NCBI RefSeq assembly: GCF_003946175.1
Contig: NZ_RHOK01000001.1
Location: forward strand, 62,001-126,000
Reading direction: 5' to 3'
DNA length: 64,000 nucleotides
Source: Lacticaseibacillus suibinensis
GTDB taxonomy: Bacteria > Bacillota > Bacilli > Lactobacillales > Lactobacillaceae
Below are positions 42,682-52,258 of this stretch, in pieces. A program made the position numbers and the translations under genes. The number at the start of each line of letters is the position of its first letter. Position 1 is the stretch's first letter. Under the pieces are notes generated by a model. That model worked only from the letters and a program-made list of their open reading frames with translations. It was not told where the DNA came from and searched no databases.

Positions 42682-44091
42682 ATGACGCGTTCATCTTGTA
42701 CCAGTATTTTAATTGGGAAGGCCGCCTCGGCTGATGGCAGTGTGATGATTGGCCGCAACGAGGATTCCAAGGCGGCTTGGCCCAAGCATCTGGTGGTGCA
42801 TCCCGAAACCACAGCCGCGGAGCAACCGCTTTTCACCTCAAAGGCCAATGGGTTCACTCTCGGGCTGCCGAGCCATGCCCTGAAATACACCGCCACCCCT
42901 GAATGGACCGACCAATACGGACTGTTTGAAGAAGCCGGCATCAACAGCGCAGGCGTGGCCATGAGCGCCACTGAAAGTGCGTATGCTAACGCCCGGGTGC
43001 TGGGCGCCGACCCCTTCGTTGAAGCCGGCATCACCGAAGAAGCCATGGTCACCGTGGTCTTGCCTTTCATCGCCTCGGCGCGAGAAGGCGTCGAGCGGCT
43101 TGGCCGCATTGTCTCGGAACATGGCACCGGCGAAGCCAATGGCGTGCTGTTTGCGGACCACGACGAGGCTTGGTACATGGAAATCGCTACCGGCCATCAC
43201 TGGGTGGCCCAGCGGATCCCTGATGATGCTTATGCGATTGTCGCTAACCAGCTCAGCATTCAAAAGGTGCTCCCAGAATCGCCAGACTTTATGTACGACG
43301 CCGACCTATTCAAGTTCGCGGCTCAGAATCATTTTTGGGAACCCGGCACCAGTTTTATCTTCCGAGACATTTTCGGCACGACCGGCGCCTTTGATCACAC
43401 CTACAACACCGCCCGCGTCTGGGACGGTCAGCGCCGCTTGACCCCCAGCCGGGAGGCACACCCCATGGCCGATGATCTGCCGTTTGCGCTGCAACCAGAC
43501 CGGCCATTGTTTGTCGATGACGCCTTCAGCGTGTTGGGCGCACATTTTGACGAAACGCCGTACGACCCGGCGGATCCCGCAGCGACCCAAAAGCATCGCT
43601 TCCGCCCGATCAGCCTAGCGCGGACCCAGGAAAGCCATGTGTTGCAAATGCGGCAAGATTTGCCTTTTGAAATTGCCGATTTGCACTGGATTGCCATGGG
43701 GGTTGCGGCGCAAAGCCAGTTTGTGCCGTTTTTCGCCGGTACCACCGCCACCCCAGCGGATTACCAACGCGGCGGCTTACCGGCCAGTCTGGATTCAGCT
43801 TACTGGCAATACAAACTCGCCAGTGTGTTGATGGATGCCCATTTCCATCACTACGCCCACCAGTTGGAACAAGTACAGCTGGCAACGCATGCTAAATTGC
43901 TGGCGAATATCGCTAAAGCTGACGCCGCCAGCAAGGGGCTAGCGGCTGGCGATTTACAGGCTTTAGCGACGCAAGCCTCGGCGGAAAATGCCGCGCTAGC
44001 GAAAGCTGATTGGCAGCGTTTTACCATGGCGATGCTGGCTGAGTCGACAGACATGAGCCCACTGAATTTTTCCACAGACGACCAACTTTAA
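42682..44091 (+). CDS. pepD: C69 family dipeptidase (PepD-like)
   Basis: N-terminal nucleophile dipeptidase (469 aa) that splits a wide range of dipeptides in lactic acid bacteria. The catalytic Cys6 is in MTRSSCTSILIGKAASADG, followed by MIGRNEDS; ANGVLFADHDEAWYMEIATGHHW and AIVANQLSI are family blocks. The ATG at 42682 has SD AAGGAG. A longer frame is ignored because Cys must be near the start. It stands alone between YitT (divergent) and nif3 (convergent), followed by a 110-base palindrome. Confidence 0.94.
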   Translation: MTRSSCTSILIGKAASADGSVMIGRNEDSKAAWPKHLVVHPETTAAEQPLFTSKANGFTLGLPSHALKYTATPEWTDQYGLFEEAGINSAGVAMSATESAYANARVLGADPFVEAGITEEAMVTVVLPFIASAREGVERLGRIVSEHGTGEANGVLFADHDEAWYMEIATGHHWVAQRIPDDAYAIVANQLSIQKVLPESPDFMYDADLFKFAAQNHFWEPGTSFIFRDIFGTTGAFDHTYNTARVWDGQRRLTPSREAHPMADDLPFALQPDRPLFVDDAFSVLGAHFDETPYDPADPAATQKHRFRPISLARTQESHVLQMRQDLPFEIADLHWIAMGVAAQSQFVPFFAGTTATPADYQRGGLPASLDSAYWQYKLASVLMDAHFHHYAHQLEQVQLATHAKLLANIAKADAASKGLAAGDLQALATQASAENAALAKADWQRFTMAMLAESTDMSPLNFSTDDQL

Positions 44092-44103
44092 GCCGAAGAG
44101 GCT

Positions 44104-44213
44104 GAGCCAAAATGCGGTGCTAGCCCAGAGGATAAGCCAACCGGCCTGTAAAACCTGAAGTTAGGTTTTACAGGCCGGTTGGCTTATCTGGCTAGAGCGT
44201 CGCATTTTGGCTC
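44104..44213. repeat. 110-base long palindrome after pepD
   Basis: The outer arm GAGCCAAAATGCG (44104-44116) pairs with CGCATTTTGGCTC (44201-44213). A CTAGCC/GGCTAG step follows, then a perfect 26-bp inner arm (44131-44156 with 44163-44188) around the loop GAAGTT. It has no T-run at the end. It is far longer than a normal terminator and suggests a REP/MITE-like element or a strong structured RNA. Confidence 0.85.
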
Positions 44214-44277
44214 GTCCTGTTCTGGCATAGTCGTGTCCCAGCTTAATCTCAAAATGGGTTTCAATCACTTTTGATTT

Positions 44278-45078
44278 TTACATAAAAGTGAACGGATCCG
44301 TATTCAACGTGGAAGCCACAATGTGCAGCGACCAGTTGTTAGCTTCCGCCCAGCCAATCAATAACCGGCGGACTTCTGCTTTCATGATGGATTCGATGTG
44401 GTGCCCCGGGTCGATCACTGGCATATGCGCTGCCAGCATATCATGACCAGTATGGTAATACACATCGCCGGTCACGTATACATCAGCCCCTGCCGCTTGG
44501 GCCGCATGATAGAACTTGCCGCCATCGCCGCCGAGAACGGCGACTTGCTGCACAGGCTTTTGTAAGTCTTCGGCAATCACGCGTAAGCCCTTAACGCCAA
44601 ATGCGGTTTTGACCTGCTGGACGAAAGCCGCTAAGGCGACTGGGGCCGCTAATTGCCCAATGCGGCCCATGTTGGCTTCATCGCCTTCATTGATGAAAGG
44701 TCGCACATCTTCAAGTTGCAACGCTGCCGCCAGCCAATCATTCATCCCGCCGGCGGCCCGATCCAAGTTGGTGTGCGCAGCATAGACTAAAATACCATGC
44801 TTGATCAATTCCCCATACATGGCGTTTTGCGGGTTGGCAAAGTTGAGATTCGGCGCCGGCCGAAACACTGCGGGATGATGGGCAAAAATCATGTCGGCAT
44901 TCAGCGCCACCGCTTCTTCAACCACTTCCGGCCGCACGTCGAGCGTCGTCAAAACGGTATGCACCGGCTTGGTGGCGTCGCCGATTTGAATCCCGACTGG
45001 ATCACCTGGCACCGCCAAGCTTTGCGGCGCAAAGGTTTCGAATTGATCAATCAAGGTTTGACCATTAATGATCGTCAT
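44278..45078 (-). CDS. Nif3-like dinuclear metal protein (DUF34)
   Basis: 266 aa, cytoplasmic. Metal-binding His residues are seen in MIFAHHPAVFRPAPNL and YAAHTNLDRAAGGMNDWL, with VYVTGDVYYHTGHD and VIDPGHHIESIMK near the end. The family is universal, often annotated as GTP cyclohydrolase I type 2, but the true role is unsettled. The ATG overlaps the trmK stop by 14 bases with SD GAGGAGG, the conserved trmK-nif3 pair next to rpoD. Confidence 0.92.
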   Translation of the reverse strand: MTIINGQTLIDQFETFAPQSLAVPGDPVGIQIGDATKPVHTVLTTLDVRPEVVEEAVALNADMIFAHHPAVFRPAPNLNFANPQNAMYGELIKHGILVYAAHTNLDRAAGGMNDWLAAALQLEDVRPFINEGDEANMGRIGQLAAPVALAAFVQQVKTAFGVKGLRVIAEDLQKPVQQVAVLGGDGGKFYHAAQAAGADVYVTGDVYYHTGHDMLAAHMPVIDPGHHIESIMKAEVRRLLIGWAEANNWSLHIVASTLNTDPFTFM

Positions 45079-45769
45079 GCGCTTCCTCCTCTAGCACGCG
45101 CAGTCGTGCTTGTTCTTCAGCAATTTTCGCCGTTTGCAAGGTCTTGGCATTGGTTAAGTTGGCCAGCACTGCCTGGGTCTTGGTGATGGCAGCTGTCAGC
45201 TGCGCGACAAATAGCGGCGTGCGCTGGCGCCGCAGCACCGGTCCCAGTATCAAGTCGGCTTCGGTGTATGGCACTTGCGGCTTCGTTTGCCCCACCACCA
45301 TAATCGGGTACACATGCCCCATATCCTCAACTAATGCTTCATCAAGAATACCGAATTCATGCGCTGCCAGCCAGCGGCGCAGGCTTTCGGCATCCCGGTT
45401 CGGGCTGAGCACCAAGGTTTCCGTGCCATCAAGGCGGTCAGCCCCTTGCGTCAAGATTTGTTGAATCAAAATGCCGCCCATCCCGGCAATGTAGATGGTA
45501 TCTAAGTCATCCTCAGCCGTTAGCCCCAGCAGGCCATCAGCTTGGCGCACGGTAATGAGCCCAGTCAAGTTGTTGTCGGCCACATTGGCGCGGGCAATGG
45601 CACAAGGACCGGCCCCGATATCGCTCGCCACTGCAAAGTCAATTTGGCCCTGTTTCGCCAGTTCAATCGGCAAATAAGCGTGGTCGGTGCCAATATCGGC
45701 GATGCGGCGGCCGTCGCCATTAAACGCGGCAATCGCGCGCAAACGTTTTGATAAATGAAAATTTTCCAT
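45065..45769 (-). CDS. trmK: tRNA (adenine-22-N1)-methyltransferase TrmK
   Basis: Methylates A22 of tRNAs (234 aa). The N-terminus SKRLRAIAAFNGDGRRIADIGTDHAYLPIELAK holds SAM motif I (given in part: ADIGTDHAYLP), followed by AVASDIGAGPCAIARANV, and IYIAGMGGILIQQIL as motif IV. The C-terminal coiled-coil helices end AEEQARLRVLEEEAHDDH. The ATG at 45769 has SD GGGAG. It lies just past the rpoD terminator. Confidence 0.93.
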   Translation of the reverse strand: MENFHLSKRLRAIAAFNGDGRRIADIGTDHAYLPIELAKQGQIDFAVASDIGAGPCAIARANVADNNLTGLITVRQADGLLGLTAEDDLDTIYIAGMGGILIQQILTQGADRLDGTETLVLSPNRDAESLRRWLAAHEFGILDEALVEDMGHVYPIMVVGQTKPQVPYTEADLILGPVLRRQRTPLFVAQLTAAITKTQAVLANLTNAKTLQTAKIAEEQARLRVLEEEAHDDH

Positions 45770-45837
45770 GTGTAAACTCCCTTTTCCTACTGCTTTTAGT
45801 ATACACGACTGAACCGGCCGGCGCTTCTCGGCGCACC

Positions 45838-45863
45838 AAAAAAGCCTAGCGTCGCCGCTAGGC
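45838..45863 (-). terminator. Terminator of dnaG-rpoD
   Basis: Minus strand GCCTAGCG, loop GCGA, CGCTAGGC, then TTTTTT; 12 bases past the rpoD stop. Confidence 0.92.
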
Positions 45864-45874
45864 AATCATTGGCT

Positions 45875-47068
45875 TTATTCCAAGAAGTCTTTCAGCTGCT
45901 TAGAGCGGCTTGGGTGGCGCAACTTGCGTAGGGCCTTGGCTTCAATTTGGCGAATCCGTTCCCGGGTCACTCCGAAGACCTTGCCGACTTCTTCCAGGGT
46001 GCGGGTGCGGCCGTCATCGAGGCCGAACCGCAGACGCAAGACGTTTTCTTCCCGATCGGTCAAGGTATCCAGCACATTTTCCAATTGCTCTTTCAGCAGC
46101 TCGTAGCTGGCATGATCTTCGGGGCTGGTAGCATTGTCGTCTTCAATAAAGTCACCCAGGTGCGAGTCGTCCTCTTCCCCGATGGGCGTTTCCAGCGAAA
46201 CTGGCTCTTGCGCAATCTTCAGGATTTCGCGGACCTTTTCCGTTGGCATATCCATTTCGGCGCCGATTTCTTCCGGCGTTGGTTCGCGGCCGAGGTCTTG
46301 GAGCAGCTGGCGCTGAATGCGAATCAACTTGTTGATGGTTTCGACCATGTGCACCGGAATCCGGATGGTGCGCGCTTGGTCAGCAATCGCACGGGTGATG
46401 GCCTGGCGAATCCACCAGGTGGCATACGTCGAGAACTTGAAGCCCTTGCGGTAGTCAAACTTCTCCACCGCCTTCATCAGGCCCATGTTCCCTTCCTGAA
46501 TCAAATCCAGGAACTGCATGCCGCGACCGACGTAGCGCTTAGCAATGGAAACCACCAAACGTAGGTTAGCTTCCGCCAACCGCTGCTTAGCTTCCTGGTC
46601 GCCTTGCTCGATTTTCAGCGCCAAGTCGACTTCCTGGTCCGCCGTCAACAGCGGCACACGGCCGATTTCCTTCAGGTACATCCGCACCGGATCGTTAATC
46701 TTGACCCCGCTTGGTGCCGACATGTCGGCCAGCGCCTTCTTGGAAACAGCCTTTTCCTTCTTTAAGCTGCGTTCTGCTGGTTCGCCATTTTCATCCACGA
46801 TGGAAATGCCGTTGTCTTCCAGCTTCTGCATCAAATCATCAACCGCGTCGCTTTTCAGTTCAAACGGCTTGACGAGCTGCTTGACCAGTTCTTCGTTGGT
46901 GATTTCTTTATCGCCTTTGTAGTCGGCGATGACTTTCTTCACAGCTGCGTTGTATTTCTTTTCGCTAGCCGCAGTAGTTTTAGCGGGCGCCTTCTTGGCC
47001 GCGGTTTTGGCCGGGGCCTTCACCGCTTTTTTAGTCGTCGTCTTTTTTTCTGTTTTCTTTTCAGCCAT
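45875..47068 (-). CDS. rpoD: Primary sigma factor RpoD (SigA)
   Basis: Housekeeping sigma factor (397 aa). Region 1.1 remnant [17 protein letters not shown], region 1.2 [16 protein letters not shown], and regions 2.1-2.4 including [19 protein letters not shown] and [17 protein letters not shown] are clear. Region 3 and region 4.2 end [20 protein letters not shown]. The first 35 residues are an unusual Lys/Ala/Thr-rich basic tail with repeated KKAPAKT-like units. SD AGGAGG lies upstream. It follows dnaG after 11 bases as in the macromolecular-synthesis operon. Confidence 0.97.
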   Translation of the reverse strand: MAEKKTEKKTTTKKAVKAPAKTAAKKAPAKTTAASEKKYNAAVKKVIADYKGDKEITNEELVKQLVKPFELKSDAVDDLMQKLEDNGISIVDENGEPAERSLKKEKAVSKKALADMSAPSGVKINDPVRMYLKEIGRVPLLTADQEVDLALKIEQGDQEAKQRLAEANLRLVVSIAKRYVGRGMQFLDLIQEGNMGLMKAVEKFDYRKGFKFSTYATWWIRQAITRAIADQARTIRIPVHMVETINKLIRIQRQLLQDLGREPTPEEIGAEMDMPTEKVREILKIAQEPVSLETPIGEEDDSHLGDFIEDDNATSPEDHASYELLKEQLENVLDTLTDREENVLRLRFGLDDGRTRTLEEVGKVFGVTRERIRQIEAKALRKLRHPSRSKQLKDFLE

Positions 47069-47079
47069 TAAAGTGCCTC

Positions 47080-48897
47080 CTATAACTCATTGTCGATTGC
47101 CGCCTTCAGTTGGCGTTGCAATTCAATATATTGCATCAGCATGGCATCGGCGGTTTGCTTATCGCCGAGCTGCGTCGCTTGATTCATCTGCTGCTTCACC
47201 CGGGCTGATTCTTGGGTCAGTTGCCGGCGATGGACCATTAAAATCATATCATCGATGGCTTCATCTGGCATTTGCGGGGCATCGCGAAAATCAATGGTCG
47301 TCACCAGCGGCCCGAGCTGCGGATCGATTTGATCCAAGAATCCGGCGACCGTCGGCTCATCGCTGGCTTGCGCATAGCTCAGCCAAGCATCAAAAATCGC
47401 CTGATACTGCGCGTCAGGAAAGGCAAAATCATCCTGATGCAACCGGCGAGCCAAGTTGGCATCATGAAAGCTCAAGGCTAACAATTCGCGCTCGGCTTTT
47501 TCAGAACGGTCTAAACGTTGCGCTGGGGCCGCTTGGGCCACCATTTCTGGCGGCGGTGGCCCCGGTTGCCAATCCGGCACTGCCGGCGCCGGAGCAGTCG
47601 GCAGCGTTTGGGGCAGGGATTGCGCCAAGGTGGCTGCCGGCACGCCGGTGAGCTGACTCATTTGATCGAGGTACACGCTTTGCGCCACAGGATCGGCTTC
47701 ACGGGCGACTTCTTTAAGGCCGGCGTCGATATAATCGAGCTTCGCCTGATCACTGGATAAATCGCGGTCTTGCGCCAGATACGCTAGACGAAAACCGATG
47801 GGCGTCAAGGTGTGCTTGAGCTGCTTTTGAAAGGCTTCAGCGTCATGGGCCTTGATATACTCGTCTGGGTCTTGACCATCTGGCAACACCACCACGCCCA
47901 CTTCTAGGCGCGGCTCATGGCCTACTAGCCCCAAAGCCCGGTCTGCCGCGTGTTGCCCTGGGGCATCGCCGTCGTAGCAAATCGTCAAATGCCGGGTCTG
48001 TTTGGCGATGATGCTCACCTGCTCATTGGTTAAGCTTGTCCCCATTGAGGCCACGCCAGTCGGCACGCCGGCTTGGTAAGCCGAAATCACATCCATGAAC
48101 CCTTCAAACAACACGGCGCCGCCGTTGTCTTTGAACTGGTTTTTGGCCTGGTCAAGATTGAACAGCACCTCAGACTTGTTAAACAGCTGGGTTTCCGGAC
48201 TATTGAGGTACTTGGCCTGGCTGGCCTGGGCATCGAGCACCCGGCCGGAAAAACCAATGACATCGCCATACTGATCTTTCAACGGAAACATCACGCGATC
48301 ATTGAACCGATCATAAAGCTGACCTTGATCGTCTTCGGCGAAGAGCCCACTTTGCCGCTGATCGTCGTAGCTGACCTCACGATTATCCAAGAACTTCTTC
48401 ATCAGCTGGCGGTCGCCAGGGACATAGCCGATTTCAAAATGATCAATGGTGGCCTGAGTCAACCCACGCTTGGTCAGGTAAGCCAAGGCCGCCTCACCGC
48501 TGGTGGTGTTAACGAGCAAGTGGTGCATCATGTCGGTCACCTGCCGCAAAATCGCCTTTTGGTTGGTAATTTCTGGCGCTTCCTGCCGCTGCGGGGTAAT
48601 GGTCACCCCGAGGGGAATGTTGGCAAATGCGGCCACTTTTGCCACCGCTTCAGGGAACGACAAGTGCTCGTATTCTTGGACGAACTTGAAGACGTTGCCG
48701 CCCCGATGACAGGAGAAGCAATTAAAAATCTGTTTGCTTTCGTTAACGCTAAACGAAGGCGTGTTTTCCGGCACGAATGGGCACAAGCCAAATAGGTTCT
48801 GCCCTTGCTTGTGCAACTGCACGTATTGACCAATGTAGTCGGCAATATTAACAGAACTGCGAACTTGATCGATGACTTCAGTTGGAATGCGCGCGAT
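47080..48897 (-). CDS. dnaG: DNA primase DnaG, apparent ATC start
   Basis: Makes RNA primers for replication. From the inferred start it is 605 aa, the family length: zinc domain, RNAP-basal/TOPRIM core ([32 protein letters not shown]) and C-terminal helicase-binding domain. Family sequence continues upstream of the first GTG (48822) as [20 protein letters not shown], with an in-frame TGA before it. The only codon at the right place is ATC at 48897-48895, seven bases after SD GGGAGGTG; no ATG, GTG or TTG is in range. The zinc motif reads CPFV where the family has CPFH, leaving Cys39, Cys60 and Cys63 with His64. The alternative is a short GTG form lacking 25 residues. Confidence 0.88.
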   Translation of the reverse strand: MARIPTEVIDQVRSSVNIADYIGQYVQLHKQGQNLFGLCPFVPENTPSFSVNESKQIFNCFSCHRGGNVFKFVQEYEHLSFPEAVAKVAAFANIPLGVTITPQRQEAPEITNQKAILRQVTDMMHHLLVNTTSGEAALAYLTKRGLTQATIDHFEIGYVPGDRQLMKKFLDNREVSYDDQRQSGLFAEDDQGQLYDRFNDRVMFPLKDQYGDVIGFSGRVLDAQASQAKYLNSPETQLFNKSEVLFNLDQAKNQFKDNGGAVLFEGFMDVISAYQAGVPTGVASMGTSLTNEQVSIIAKQTRHLTICYDGDAPGQHAADRALGLVGHEPRLEVGVVVLPDGQDPDEYIKAHDAEAFQKQLKHTLTPIGFRLAYLAQDRDLSSDQAKLDYIDAGLKEVAREADPVAQSVYLDQMSQLTGVPAATLAQSLPQTLPTAPAPAVPDWQPGPPPPEMVAQAAPAQRLDRSEKAERELLALSFHDANLARRLHQDDFAFPDAQYQAIFDAWLSYAQASDEPTVAGFLDQIDPQLGPLVTTIDFRDAPQMPDEAIDDMILMVHRRQLTQESARVKQQMNQATQLGDKQTADAMLMQYIELQRQLKAAIDNEL

Positions 48898-48923
48898 TGC
48901 GGTTCACCTCCCAGAATAGCGGT

Positions 48924-48956
48924 AAAAAGTCGCACTTCAGTGGTGAAATGCGACTT
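48924..48956 (-). terminator. Terminator/attenuator between glyS and dnaG
   Basis: Minus strand AAGTCGCATTTC, loop ACCACT, GAAGTGCGACTT, then TTT. It lies after the dnaG promoter and before its SD, so it can end glyQS transcripts and also attenuate dnaG-rpoD. Confidence 0.8.
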
Positions 48957-48993
48957 GCCGAAACCTAATTGAGTGCAGACTAATACAAGCTAT

Positions 48994-49022
48994 AGTATAG
49001 CCGTCGTTGCCTTGAATTGCAA
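48994..49022 (-). promoter_or_regulatory. Predicted dnaG-rpoD promoter
   Basis: Minus strand -35 TTGCAA (49022-49017), 17-base spacer, -10 TATACT (48999-48994), beginning just after the glyS stop codon. Confidence 0.7.
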
Positions 49023-49023
49023 G

Positions 49024-51090
49024 CTACTTGACGATGACTGCCGTGATGTCCCCAAACTGGTGAATCAGCGCAGCGAGGCCTGTCAATTCCGCCAGCCGGT
49101 TGGTACGCACCTGCTCATCATCGGCCATGATCATGGTTTCTGTGAAGTAATCGGTGATCACCGGCGTCAACGCCCGCAAAGCTTGATAGTTGGCCTCGCT
49201 TGGCTGGGCATCATAGCTGGCTTTGGTTTTAGAGACCGCATCATGGAGGGCCTTTTCCGTGCTATTTTCAAACAGCGCTGGGTTAACGGCTTCCAAGGTT
49301 GGGTTCTTGTCGGCAATGCGCACCACGCGGCCCAAAGCTTCCATGACGGCTTTGAAGTCAGCGTCATCTTGATGTTGCGTCAGCAAAGCGGCGGCATCAA
49401 TCATGGCCTCCACGTCGACGGTGGCTGAACCAGCGACGGCATCTAAGATATCATGGCGGATCTTGCCTTCAGACAAGAACTGGGCCACCCGGTCGCCAAT
49501 AAAGGCTGACACTGCTGCTTGATTCTTCGTCCAATCAAGACCGCTCAGCTGGTCAGCAGCGGTTAACGCCTGCACAATTTGCTTCTGCAAGGCAGGTACG
49601 TTAAAGGCCCAGTGATGGGCCGCAATCATCCGCACAATGCCATAAGCCTGGCGGCGCAAGGCGTAAGGATCGTTGGAGCCGGTTGGAATCAGGTCAACCG
49701 CGAAGAAGCTCATGACGGAATCCAGCTTATCGGCAATCGCCAGCAACGTCCCAATCAAGCTGGCTGGCAACGCGCCATCAGCGGAAATCGGCTGGTAATG
49801 CTCGCGAATGGCCTGCGCCACTGCCGGGTCTTCCCCGGCCAGTTTGGCATAGACTTCCCCCATCACGCCTTGCAGTTCAGCGAATTCACCGACCATGGCG
49901 GTGACGAGGTCGAACTTGTAAATCCCAGCAGCACGCAGCAGCTTCGCTTTATCGGCCTCATTGAGACCCACCTGGTCAGCCAGCAGGCCAGCAATGGTTT
50001 GCACCCGAGCCATTTTTTCGGCCATCGAGCCGATTTTATCGTGGAAACTGACGGTTTTAAGCCGCTCCACAAAGTCCGCAATCGACTTCTTTTGGTCTTC
50101 CGCATAGAAGAAGGCGGCATCTTCCAGCCGCGCAGTCAAGACTTTCACATTACCGCGAATAACATTGTCAAGGTGCTCGGTATTGCCGTTGCGCACCCCG
50201 ATGAACGCATTCACCAGTTGACCTTGAGCATCGCGAGCATAGAAGTAGCGCTGGTTATCCTTCATGGAAGTAATCAAAACGGCTTCCGGAATTGCCAGGT
50301 ACTTCTCATCGAAACGCCCGGCGAAAGCAGTTGGCCATTCTACCAAGTTGTTGACCTCTTCCAGCAAATTGGTATCGAGGGCAATCTGCCAGTGGTTAGC
50401 GGTTGCAATCTCGTTGATTTGCTTGGTAATCAGCTGCTTACGTTCCGCGGCATCCACCAAGACTTTTTGGCCGCGCAAAGCTTCCTTGTAGTCAGTCGCT
50501 GAATGAAGTTCAACCGGCTGGCCTAAGAAGCGATGACCCTGCGTCGTGCGACCGGCTTTGATATCCAGGATCTGCATCGGGACGACTTTTTCATCCAGCA
50601 GTGACACCAGCCAGTGAATCGGGCGAATGTATTCAAAGTCATAACTGCCCCACTTCATGCGCGTCGGGAAGGTCAGGCCTTTGACGACATCAATCAAGCC
50701 AGGCAGAATCTCAGCGGCTGGCTTGCCTGCCGTGGCTTTGTGCAGATAGACGTAATCAACGCCTTTGAGATTCTTGAAGACAATATCATCCACCGTCATC
50801 CCTTGGCCGCGGGTAAAACCGATGGCCGCCTTGGACCAGTTGCCTTCAGCATCTTGAGCAATCTTTTTGGCCGGGCCTTTGACGTCTTCTTCGGTATCCG
50901 CTTGTTTAGCAGCTAAATCGGTAATTTCCAATGCCAGGCGCCGCGGAGTGGAATACGTGCTGATTTGACCGTAGTCGAGATGCTGCTCCTTGAGAAATTT
51001 GCCGGCTTTTTGCGCCAGCTGGTTGACACTTGGCGTCACCACATGAGCTGGCATATCTTCCAAGCCAATTTCTAATAAGTAAGTTGCCAT
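49024..51090 (-). CDS. glyS: Glycyl-tRNA synthetase beta subunit
   Basis: Large tRNA-binding subunit (688 aa) of the bacterial alpha2-beta2 GlyRS. The N-terminus TYLLEIGLEDMPAHVVTPSV is diagnostic. HD-like domain segments such as SFHDKIGSMAEKMARVQTIA and DKLDSVMSFFAVDLIPTGSNDPYALRRQA are conserved. The C-terminal anticodon-binding region ends VRTNRLAELTGLAALIHQFGDI. Its ATG overlaps the glyQ stop by one base (TAATG). It is under the upstream glycine T-box. Confidence 0.96.
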   Translation of the reverse strand: MATYLLEIGLEDMPAHVVTPSVNQLAQKAGKFLKEQHLDYGQISTYSTPRRLALEITDLAAKQADTEEDVKGPAKKIAQDAEGNWSKAAIGFTRGQGMTVDDIVFKNLKGVDYVYLHKATAGKPAAEILPGLIDVVKGLTFPTRMKWGSYDFEYIRPIHWLVSLLDEKVVPMQILDIKAGRTTQGHRFLGQPVELHSATDYKEALRGQKVLVDAAERKQLITKQINEIATANHWQIALDTNLLEEVNNLVEWPTAFAGRFDEKYLAIPEAVLITSMKDNQRYFYARDAQGQLVNAFIGVRNGNTEHLDNVIRGNVKVLTARLEDAAFFYAEDQKKSIADFVERLKTVSFHDKIGSMAEKMARVQTIAGLLADQVGLNEADKAKLLRAAGIYKFDLVTAMVGEFAELQGVMGEVYAKLAGEDPAVAQAIREHYQPISADGALPASLIGTLLAIADKLDSVMSFFAVDLIPTGSNDPYALRRQAYGIVRMIAAHHWAFNVPALQKQIVQALTAADQLSGLDWTKNQAAVSAFIGDRVAQFLSEGKIRHDILDAVAGSATVDVEAMIDAAALLTQHQDDADFKAVMEALGRVVRIADKNPTLEAVNPALFENSTEKALHDAVSKTKASYDAQPSEANYQALRALTPVITDYFTETMIMADDEQVRTNRLAELTGLAALIHQFGDITAVIVK

Positions 51091-51989
51091 TAGTTTGCTG
51101 CCTCCTCATGATGTTGCAGTAGCGGGAATCCAAGCTTTTTGCGTTCTTCGACAAAAGCGCGTGCCACTTTATGCGCCATTTTGCGAATGCGGCTCAAGTA
51201 GCCGGCCCGTTCGGTGACGGAAACCACGCCGCGCGCATCCAGCAGGTTGAAGGTGTGGGAGCACTTCAGGATATAGTCATAGGCTGGGTGCACCAAACCA
51301 AGATCCATCAGCCGCCAAGCCTCTTTTTCATAGGCATCAAAGAAAGTCAGCAGCATCTTCTGGTCGCTTTCTTCAAAGCTGTACTTGGAATGCTCGTATT
51401 CAGGCTCCTTGAAAATGTCGCCGTATAAAACGCCGTCGCCCCATTCCAAATCAAACACCGAGTTGACGTCTTGGATGTAAGACGCTAGCCGTTCTACCCC
51501 ATAAGTGATTTCGCTGGTGACTGGGGAAACTTCCAGACCGCCAACGACTTGGAAGTACGTGAACTGGCTGACTTCCATGCCATCCAGCCACACTTCCCAA
51601 CCCACGCCAGCGCAACCCATCGATGGATTTTCCCAGTTATCTTCCACGAAGCGGATATCATGTTCGAGTGGCTCGATACCGAGGGCACGCAGCGAATCCA
51701 AGTAGTAGTCTTGGATTTCAGCCGGGGAAGGCTTAATGACGACCTGGAACTGATGATGTTGGTACAAACGGTTCGGGTTTTCCCCGTAACGGCCATCAGC
51801 CGGCCGGCGGGAAGGCTCGACATAGGCTGCGGCCCAAGGTTCTGGGCCAATGGCGCGCAAGAAAGTATACGGGCTCATGGTGCCGGCCCCTTTTTCCGTA
51901 TCGTAGGCTTGCATCAGCATGCAACCTTTATCCGCCCAGAAGTTTTGAAGCGTTTGGATCATCTTCTGAACACTCATTTTCTGTGTCAT
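51090..51989 (-). CDS. glyQ: Glycyl-tRNA synthetase alpha subunit
   Basis: Catalytic subunit (299 aa) that forms glycyl-adenylate. It begins with [19 protein letters not shown], then [39 protein letters not shown] with class II contacts, and [30 protein letters not shown] lies before the ATG. Expression should rise when tRNA-Gly is uncharged, through the T-box leader. Confidence 0.97.
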   Translation of the reverse strand: MTQKMSVQKMIQTLQNFWADKGCMLMQAYDTEKGAGTMSPYTFLRAIGPEPWAAAYVEPSRRPADGRYGENPNRLYQHHQFQVVIKPSPAEIQDYYLDSLRALGIEPLEHDIRFVEDNWENPSMGCAGVGWEVWLDGMEVSQFTYFQVVGGLEVSPVTSEITYGVERLASYIQDVNSVFDLEWGDGVLYGDIFKEPEYEHSKYSFEESDQKMLLTFFDAYEKEAWRLMDLGLVHPAYDYILKCSHTFNLLDARGVVSVTERAGYLSRIRKMAHKVARAFVEERKKLGFPLLQHHEEAAN

Positions 51990-52018
51990 GATTTCCTCTT
52001 TTCTGGTGTTGAGAATGC

Positions 52019-52211
52019 AAAAACGTCCCTATGCCAATACTGGCATAGGGACGCTTGCGCGCGGTTCCACCCTACTTCAAGTCAGAGACTTGCCCTTACT
52101 TAAATCTGGCTCGAAAACGCCAGTCTTTCTGTGCTGGCAAGGCTCCCACTGTCCCTTGCTCGCTGACCAGCACCTGAAGAAAGACTCTTTTTCTCATCAC
52201 CGATTAATTTC
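52019..52211 (-). promoter_or_regulatory. T-box riboswitch leader, glycine (GGC) specifier
   Basis: Read on the minus strand: the GATGAG K-turn lies near the 5' end. The lower stem GAAAA/TTTTC and upper stem GTCTTTC/GAAAGAC enclose a specifier loop TGGCG, so the specifier is GGC (plus strand 52119-52121). The T-box core GGGTGGAACCGCG is at 52073-52060. The terminator has a perfect 13-bp stem CGTCCCTATGCCA/TGGCATAGGGACG (52053-52024) and a T-run. It leads into glyQS, which fits a Gly sensor. Confidence 0.95.
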
Positions 52212-52217
52212 CTGAAT

Positions 52218-52246
52218 AGTATAGCACAGGTAGGAAAAAGGGTAAA
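52218..52246 (-). promoter_or_regulatory. Promoter of glyQS
   Basis: Minus strand -35 TTTACC (52246-52241), 17-base spacer, -10 TATACT (52223-52218). Confidence 0.75.
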
Positions 52247-52258
52247 CCGTCTACTGCC

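Noticed and set aside
49579-50502. 307-aa plus-strand frame opposite glyS
   Set aside because: Antisense shadow of a clearly conserved gene, common in GC-rich coding DNA.
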